DNA from: Brachypterus glaber
Taxonomy: Eukaryota > Arthropoda > Insecta > Coleoptera > Kateretidae
Assembly (NCBI GenBank): GCA_958510825.1
Contig: OY294044.1
Span: forward strand, 82,444,895-82,508,894
Direction: 5' to 3'
Length of the DNA: 64,000 bases
Positions 37,901 to 46,900 of the stretch are shown piece after piece. The notes beneath the pieces were generated by a model. It was not told where the DNA came from, ran no database searches, and saw only the letters and a list, made by a program, of their open reading frames with translations. Each line of letters opens with the position of its first letter. The stretch's first letter is position 1. The translations under genes and the position numbers were made by a program.

Positions 37901-40900
37901 TCACAAAATTATGGCAAACTGGCTTTATTTAGTGAATTTGCATTTGGACGTTAAGCGGTATTGCAGTATCACGGACGATAAGGAGTATTTCCATCTAGGG
38001 GCTAGTTTAAGTATTTGACGTCATTTACTTGCATGCTTTTTTTACTTATATACGAGGGTTTGTTAAAAATATTAAATATCTTATTCTTTAAACATGGATT
38101 TAAGTAGCAAATACAAGCAAGCAAAAACTGGATGTGCTTGAGAGAAACATAAATGAATTTTCTAAATTTTGCATTTCCAGTTAATGTTTAAAATTTAGAT
38201 AAGTACAAATGCAGTTCAAAAACAAAACTAGTAGAAAACTCTTGTTTAAGCACACTTGTAGCTTGTCGGGTCTATATTGTCTGGTATAAAATTTAATTTG
38301 ATAGCTTTATTAATAACGCGACAAATCGAGTAATTCGTCTTTGTTGAAATGTATTATTTTTTGTAGGATATGTTGACAAATTCCAGGGCAGCTGACTCTG
38401 GGATAAAACTTGAAGTAAACGAAAAAATTTTAGATAATTGCACAACTTTAATGCAGGCCATACGAGTTTTAGTGCAAAAATCGAAACTGTTGCAGGCAGA
38501 AATTATCGGACAAGGAAGGGTAAATATATATTTTTTTAATACAAAGGCCTACATCGAATTTGGATGTTTATACTTGTTTCATATAGGGACCTTAAATGAA
38601 ATGACATTTTATTTAGGATTTCTATGGTCTGTTTTTTCAAGCAAGATAGTAAATTAAAAATCACACAGTAAATATTTTTACAACAGGTTTGAATAGTATA
38701 TGTTTGTGTATAGAATATAGTTATGTTTTATAAAATAAACTGCGCAGTATATTCGCACATCCAATATTCAAATCTGTTTTGAAAATATTCACTGTGCGAT
38801 TTTTAATTCACTATCTTGCTTAAAAAAACAGACCATAGTTTCGTACTCTTGCGTACCTACACTTACATCGGTAAAAAAAGGGACACAAAAAAAAAACTGT
38901 TACTAACAGTGTTGGACGATATTTAATTTTTTCAGTTATGTAAATGAAGTTTTTTATAATGTAAGTTAAAATAATTTAAGTCAATTTGGCTTTGTAAAAT
39001 GAATAATATTTCACATAAACATCAAAATTGACAATTTTTAATTATATATTTCAAACAACACAATTTTAAGTGTCCCACCTTCTGCTGATTCAACTGTAAA
39101 AACTTTTTTCTCATCCAAATTTGGCATCAAGGCATTTTTTAGGGACCCTAATGTGGGTCAATACTCAAAATTCATTCATCATTTTTAATTAAAGATTGTG
39201 CCAACGTTTTTGTTACTCCATTAACTATTATTTTTAACTTGTCTGTAAAAACTAGCTGCTTTCCTTATAAGTGGAAGGAATCTAAAATCTGTCCTGTTTT
39301 CAAGAAGGGTAATAAATCGGACATTAAAAACTATCGTCCCATTGCTATAATATGTAACTTTTCGAAGGTTTTTGAGTTTGTGCTACATCCAATTATTTTT
39401 GCCAGCGTAAAGAGCTTTATTGACCCCTCTCAACATGGTTTTGTACCAGGACGTTCTACAACGACTAACCTGGCGTGCATTACTCAGTACATTTCTGAAG
39501 CGCTGGATGAAGATAGTCAAGCAGATGTAGTATACACTGACTTCATGAAAGCCTTTGACACTTTAGATCATCCAGTTTTGTTATTTATTCTTGAAAAGCT
39601 TGGACTTGAAGTTAGATTTCTTAAATCGTATTTAGTTGGAAGAATTCAATACGTTCAATATCGTGGTTTCAAATCCTTTCTTTTCACTGCCACCTCCGGA
39701 GTCCCTCAGGGGACGGTCCTAGGGCCTCTTTTGTTTATACTTTTTGTTAACGACATTGCATGCATTAAATGTCTATGTCTTATTTATGTAGATGATATTA
39801 AAATGCTTAAAAAGATTGCTTGTGTGAATGATGCTATTGAACTCCAAGATGATTTAAATAGACTACACGAATGGTGTGTAAGAAATCGTCTTCCTCTCAA
39901 TGTATCCAAATGTAACGTTATGACCTTTACCAAGAAAAAAGTACCTATAATTTATAATTATAACATAACTGGTTCTATTCTTTTTAGACCTGATCTTATG
40001 AAAGACCTAGGAATACATTTTGATCCGCAATTATCCTTTGTTGATCATATAAACAAAACAACTTTAGCAGCTTTTAAATCATTAGGTTTTATCTTTCGTA
40101 ACTCTGAGGGTATTCAAAATACTCACACATTTACAGTGCTATATAATGCATTCGTTAGGTCCAAGTTGGACTATGGTGCAGTTATTTGGAACCCTAAACA
40201 TGAAATTCACAGAAACAGCATTGAGAAGGTTCAAAAAAAGTTTTTAAGGTATCTGTACCTAAAAACATATAATGAGTACCCTGCGCTTAATACTCCTACC
40301 AAAAGTTTACTGCAGAGATTTGGTTTTGTAAATATGGCTTCACACCGTTTTTATTATAGTGTAGCGTTTTTGTATAAATTACTTCATAATATTATTGACT
40401 GCCCATACTTATTAAATAAACTTAAATTTCACGTTCCATCCGTTAGTACTAGGAATAGAACTTTATTTTACCTAAAAACACCTCGTACCAATATTCTAAT
40501 GTTTTCGCCTTTATATATCATGTGTTCTAATTACGAACGCATTGGAAGTGTTCTAGATTTATTTTTCAAGTATTAATTCCTTAAGATCTGTTTGTTATTC
40601 TGAAAAATTATAAATCATATTTTCTCATATAATTAAGTATTAATATTTTATGCAAATCTTGTCTCTATTGTATTTATATTACTTCATAGTTTATTATAAA
40701 AACTTTGTAAAAGGGGCGTATGTCCTGTTAAGTTGTAAAATAAATAAATAAATAATAAATAAATAAAATTCCTAAATTCAAAATAGCGAATTAAATATAG
40801 CGTATCGATTTTTTTCATTGTTAAAAACGAAATTGAGCAATTGCCATTTTGAATTTTTAATTTTTTGGTTAAGGACTCGGTTACAGCAACCTCAAGACCC

Positions 40901-43900
40901 CATAAAAAAACATTTTTTTTATCGAAATCTATGAAAAAAAATGTCCCTATTGGAGTTTTTTGAGGTGGCCTAGATACCAGTTTTCACGAAAATACGACTA
41001 AAAAGCGAGTTTTGGCCACGGAAAAGCCTTATTTTCTCGTAAGTGCCGTAGTTTAAAAACGTTAGAAGGAAACTGAAGGCATTTTGTAATTATCACTAAG
41101 TGATAACTTAGAAAATGCAAAAAATAATTTCAATTTTTTTTTTAGATGTAGTGTTATTTTTGTGCCTTATTTTGATTTATTGTTTATTTTTTGTTGGATT
41201 TATTTTAGGGCACTGCCAGTGCGAAAGAATTTTACAAACGGAACCATCAATGGACAGATGGCTTTATATCAGCTGCAAAAGCCGTTGCTGTAGCTGCAAA
41301 GTTTTTATTGTAAGTAAAACAAAATGTCGGATTTGTTTGTCAAATTTGGCTACAAAATTTAATTTAATTTGGGGCATTTGTAAAATCTAGAAAAGTTATT
41401 TTTTGTAATTTTTTGTATTTTTTTCTTACCAGTAACTTTATCCCTTAAAATACGGCACTCATAAGTCGTAAAAAGTTTTTATAAAAACTGTATGAGAGTA
41501 AAACAAAATTTTACTTTCCTTTTGCTTTATTCAGGGCCGGACCGAGCCAGCTTGGGTTCCGGTGAAACATTTTTCCCGGGCCCGCCCATTTTTCCAAAAC
41601 ATAATTTTCCCAGCTAAGCCTTAGCTAAGTCACTTGTAGCCTCAGCTACAAGTTGTGGAGAAGGACTGAAATGGCACATCTGACAAAAAAGTGACGACTA
41701 AGAAAATGGTCGTCAGTAGGGACACTAGATCTAGGTCTTTTTGAATGGTAAACTGAATGGTAAACACCGTACTATGATATAAAGGTACATTTCTATTTTA
41801 CTATTTTATAACTGCATAACTTTTGGCTAGGGTAATCATCCAGAAATGTTAAAATCGTGCCCCATTTTTTGTCTGTAGAAAATAATAAGAAAATACATAC
41901 ATTATGAATAAAATAGTAAAATAGAAATGTACCTTTATATTCAGTATGGTGTTTACCATTAAATTTAATTTTAATTTAAGTTTAATAACATATAAATATT
42001 TCAAATTCTGACCATATTTTTGACAAATAAGTCAAAAGTAAGGTTAATCAATCACAAAGCCCCGATGCCAAATTAAATTTCCGAGTTTGAATACTATATT
42101 TATGAATAAATTGTTAATTTTATCAAAAATTTGATTCTAAAATAGAATAGTAAACAGAAATACCTCATATTCAGCAAAAATGGTTCATTATCTCATCTGT
42201 TTAAAATAAAATGAAAAACATATTTTGTAGCGATTGAATTTTCTTCGTTACACGTTATTATGCGTAACAGTCTTTAGAACCGTAAGTTTATTAATGATTA
42301 ACACTGTTTTGCTGCGATTAAACACTATTTTAAAACACAAATGATAAGTTTACGTCAAAAAATTAGGTTATCTATTGACATTTTCGACGATGCAATTTAG
42401 CAAAATATTTAATTCAAAACGGCTCGATTTGATTAATTTCCAAGTTTAGGATGGGCAGTAAAATCCGTGAAGAAACTCTCTATGGCAACCGATGCTCAGA
42501 TGTTTTCTGACGTTTCCCGTTGTCTGTCGCCTTGCTAACTTAAGACCTAGATCTAGTGTCCCTAGTCGTCAGTCCTTTCATCAACTAAGTTGGATTTTTA
42601 TTAATTAATTTTTGACGTTTTTCTGACCCAAAATAAAAAAGTAACAACTGTAAAAATGTTCAGACCTTTATTAATTAAGCACTACATGCGATTTTTTTAC
42701 GATTTTATAACTTTTTTTTTTTAATTTAATATTGTAAAAGTTTTACAATTTTTTTTACAAATTTGATGGTCTGTTTTAATTTTAAAACCGTGGGGGGGGA
42801 CTAAACTCCCCCTAGCCTTGGTTTGACCCCCCATGGCGTTTTCGCTAAGTCCCCCCTGGAATTTTTTAAATCACCTACCTTTGGGCGTCATTTTTTTTTG
42901 CAGGGGCGCAAAAGTTTGGTAGAATTTGCCAGGGACAGACAAAGCTTTTTGTCTTAAAGGTAGTTTTGGGGCGCCAATTTTCTCTTTGCAGGGGCGCCAA
43001 GTATGGTAGAAACCGCCAGGAACAAAGCTTTTTTTTCTGGAAGGTAATTTTTGGGCGTCAATTTTTTTTTTCTTCGCAGTGGCGCCAAGTTTGGTAGAAA
43101 CCTCCAGAGACAAAACTTTTTTTCACGAGGGTATATTTGTATTTTTTGGACGCCAAGTCAAATTTTGGTTGAAGCTGTCAGTTTTTTTTTCTTGAAAAGC
43201 TTTTTTTCTTGAAGGTAATTTTTGAGTCGCCATTTTTTTGTAGGGGCGCCAAGTTTTGGTTGAAACCGTCAGTGACAAAGCTTTTTTTGCATTTTTGCAT
43301 GAGGGTATTTTTTTGGGCGCCAATTTTTTTTGTAGGGGCGCCAAGTTTTGGTTGAAACCGTCGGGGACAAAGCTTTTTTTTTTGAGGTTGCCACCCTGGG
43401 GGCTGAGCCCCCCTAGATTTTTTTCTGGTTACGGCCCTGAAACCCGGCCCCTGGAAAAGTCCCCTCCTTCCCCCCGAATTCGGCCCTGGCTTTAGTTAAA
43501 CATTAAGAAAAACATTGCTTTTATATCAAAAAAAGATGATTTCTGTGTTTGTCTGTCCATGATAACCCGAGAATGCTCTAAGAGGCTATGAGTTTGAACT
43601 AAGGACTTTTGGGCATTATCCTTATCTAAAGTTTTCGACTAGGAATGTTTTTGGTAAATATCACGGCGGGGTAAATAAATAAAAAACATTTTTAAACCTA
43701 TTTATTTTTTCGAAAAAGCAAGTTTTTGAACTTTTTTTCGTTTTTTTTTTACTTCTAATTTTAGAATTCTAAAATTAAAAGTATGTTATTTTAGGACTGC
43801 AGCTGACAAAGTGGTAACGTCAAACGGAAAACTGGAACAACTAGTCGTAGCCGCCCAGGAAATCTCAGCTTCGACGGCGCAGCTGGTCGTGGCCAGCCGC

Positions 43901-46900
43901 GTTAAAGCTGATCGGAACAGCAGCAACTTGAAGCAGCTGACGCAAGCCTCGAAAGGGGTGACCACGGCCACCGGGTCGGTGGTTGCCACTGTCAAGGACT
44001 GCAGTCAACTTATTGATGATGCTGGTAGGTATTTTTTATTTATCCACTTTTTCATAATAACACAGGCTCACAAAATAGTCTTTGTTACACGGACATATTT
44101 CGCATGAGAAACTAAATTAATCAAATAATCAATCAGCGTCGAATATTTTACTTTCGAATATTTTACTTTTCGCTTTTCGCACTAGTGTAAAAAATCAAAC
44201 TTTTCGTTTAAAATTATATAAAAACTGGCGCTTTTGGATACAATTGAATAAAAAATTAATTTGGCTTGGTTCAGCTAAGAGGTAAATTTATCTAAACCTA
44301 TTTATTTTTCAAAATCTGGTTTTTACAAAATCGGATACAAAACAAACATCGATCTAATAAATATAATAAATATAATACAAAAGCGCCTGGAAAAAAAAAT
44401 AAGTAACAATAAAATAAGATATACAAAAATCTTTACATATATCATAATTTTAAACTAGATTCCATATCCCCTTATTGATGGCCTTAGGTTTAGGTAAATT
44501 TACCCCTAAAATGTGTGTCATTTTTAGAATGTCAACAACCTATACCGATTTTTGTTGAATAGGTAAATTTACCTCTTAGCCGAAAATTTATGGGCTTTTG
44601 AATTCGAATCTAAACGCAGAATTTCCCCACCACATCAGGGTTTCGAGAAAAATAAGGACAAAATTCTCCAAAAAATGCAATTTTTGGTGATTTTTACATT
44701 GTTTTTTTTTTCTCAAAAACCAGACTTTCCAAAAATAAAATACCTTATGCAAGTGCGTATACATCAAAAGTGACGCAATGAAATTAAAACAAACGTTATG
44801 TATATTCTAGAGATTTTTGATTGCTGAACCCATTGAAAACCGAATTATTTTTTTTTATGAGCTGTGTTTGCACTTTTTTTTTCTCACTACTTACATACTC
44901 TTTGCTTTTTAAATAAATCGAGAATCATACATTTTTTTAATAATCTATTACCTTACCTACACTTGAACGCAAAAAAATAGAAACACCTAAAAAATTGCAT
45001 TTTTTTAAATTTAGATATTTAAAAAACTACTTAATGGATTTGACTCATTTTTTTCTTTAATTTTATCTTTATTTAGAATGATTAAAAAAGCATTTTTGTA
45101 TCAACAGCAACAAAATATACAACTGTTTTTTTTTGTCCCATATAGGAATTGTAAGTTACGCCACTGCAACTGTTTTCCCAGTTGTTAAATCCTCTCTTAT
45201 TGCCGCAGTTATTATGAATATTTTCTTTTTTATTGTTTCATTTCGGGTTTAGATTTCAGGATTTTCCCGAAGTTATTTTTTTTTTATTAACTCAAAAACT
45301 TCTACAAGAATTTGATTAATGCTGTACTTTACATTTGAAGCTTAAGGGCTTTAAGTTTTTCTCCTGATCAAGTTTATTTAAAACGTGAAAATAGGTTTGA
45401 TAAACTTGAGTATAAATAAAAACTTTTCGCAAAAAAATAACATAAGTTCTATGTCTCTGAAAAGTAAAAAATAAAAAATACTTAAGTCGGTGCCAATTTC
45501 ACCATTCCCTAAATAATTACTATTTTTGATTATTTTTTTTTTTAGTTTGCTGTGAAATTGGCACCAACTTAAGTATTTTTTACTTTTTAGAGACAGAAGT
45601 TGCTTCATTTTTTTTTGCGAAAAGTTTTTATTTTTTACTTTTTAGAGACACAGAACTTGTAGATTTGTAACGTCATCTAAGCTAAATTATAGTTGTCCTT
45701 CCATCTCACTAAGCTGCTGACGTCACAACGCACTGTTAGGGCGTGACGTCATTATTTTAAAGATAAATTTCTAAAAAATAAAAGTAATATTTTTATTTCA
45801 GCGCCCAAGAGTCCAACCAACCTTATTTTAAACGAAATACTAAAGAAAATCTTTGTTAAACTTTAAGCGAAACTTTAAGCGTTAAGTAATAATCAAATAA
45901 CGCCTTATGGTAAAATCACAAATTTTATCATTTCCTCTTGGTATTTACAGGTCCAGACAATCAAGTTTAGCGGCATTTAAAAGAGTTATCCGATATTTCT
46001 CCAAAAATTTGGTTAGAATTAGAATCAAATTAAGAGGTTTTTAAGTGAAATTGCGTTAAAATGATTAGATTTATATTAATTATCCGGCTTACCCGGCATT
46101 ATCCGAGCGTGAAATTGAAACGGGACCACCTTATGAATGCCCTCTTTAAGATACAAAAAGTTTTATCAAATTCCGTTCATTCGTTCCAAAGTTATGCGGG
46201 AACAAACATAAAAAAAAACAAAGTCACACGTCGAACTGATAACCTCCTCCTTTTTGGAAGCCGGTTTAAAACTCACTTCATATGGCGGCGGTTTTTGGGA
46301 AACCACCGTTTAACCACCGTTAGACGGCAATAGAAAGTTTCCGCTTAATAAAAAAAACTCTAGAAGAAAAAGTAAAAGACTTTAAATAAAAAACAACAAC
46401 TTAGCTGATTTATTAGTAGAAAAAGTGCGAATGGCAAAAATTTCGAATAAGAAAAAAAAAATTAAATGTATCTGACGGAAATTTTGATGACTAAAAAAAG
46501 GTGCCCTCTAAAAAGCTTTATTCTTTGCCAAAATTTTCCTACCAAAAAAAGAGTTTTATCCCTGACGGATATTTTAATGACTAAAAAGAAACAAAAAAAA
46601 GGTCTCACCTCTAAAAAGCTTTGTCCCTGGCCAAAACTTTCCTAATAAAATCAAAAAGCTTTGCCCCTGAACCCCCCTAACGGAAGTCTTGATGCTGAAA
46701 ACAAAAATTGATCTCGCACGTCCCTGGAATTTTTCCGAATGAATCAAAAGTTTGCCGAATGACCCTGGTTGATACAAATTTCTGTTTTTATCATTCTAAA
46801 TAAAAAGTATAGGTTTAGGCTTTAAAAAAAGATTCAGTTAAATTCATTAGGTAGTTTGTAGTTTACTAAATATTTGAATTTTAAAAATGGAAGTTTTTTA

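Noticed and set aside
41115..41390. Longer open frame over HIP1 exon 8
   Set aside because: Wrong phase; only the frame set by exon 7 gives the conserved WTDGFISAAK block and joins exon 9.
43811..44107. Reading HIP1 exon 9 as a separate small gene starting at its internal ATG
   Set aside because: It joins in phase to exons 8 and 10 and encodes the middle of the I/LWEQ domain.
46061..46333. 90-codon frame within the Tc1-like element
   Set aside because: No transposase motif; the sequence reads as repeat DNA with CTCCTCCTTTTTGGAAG-type words.
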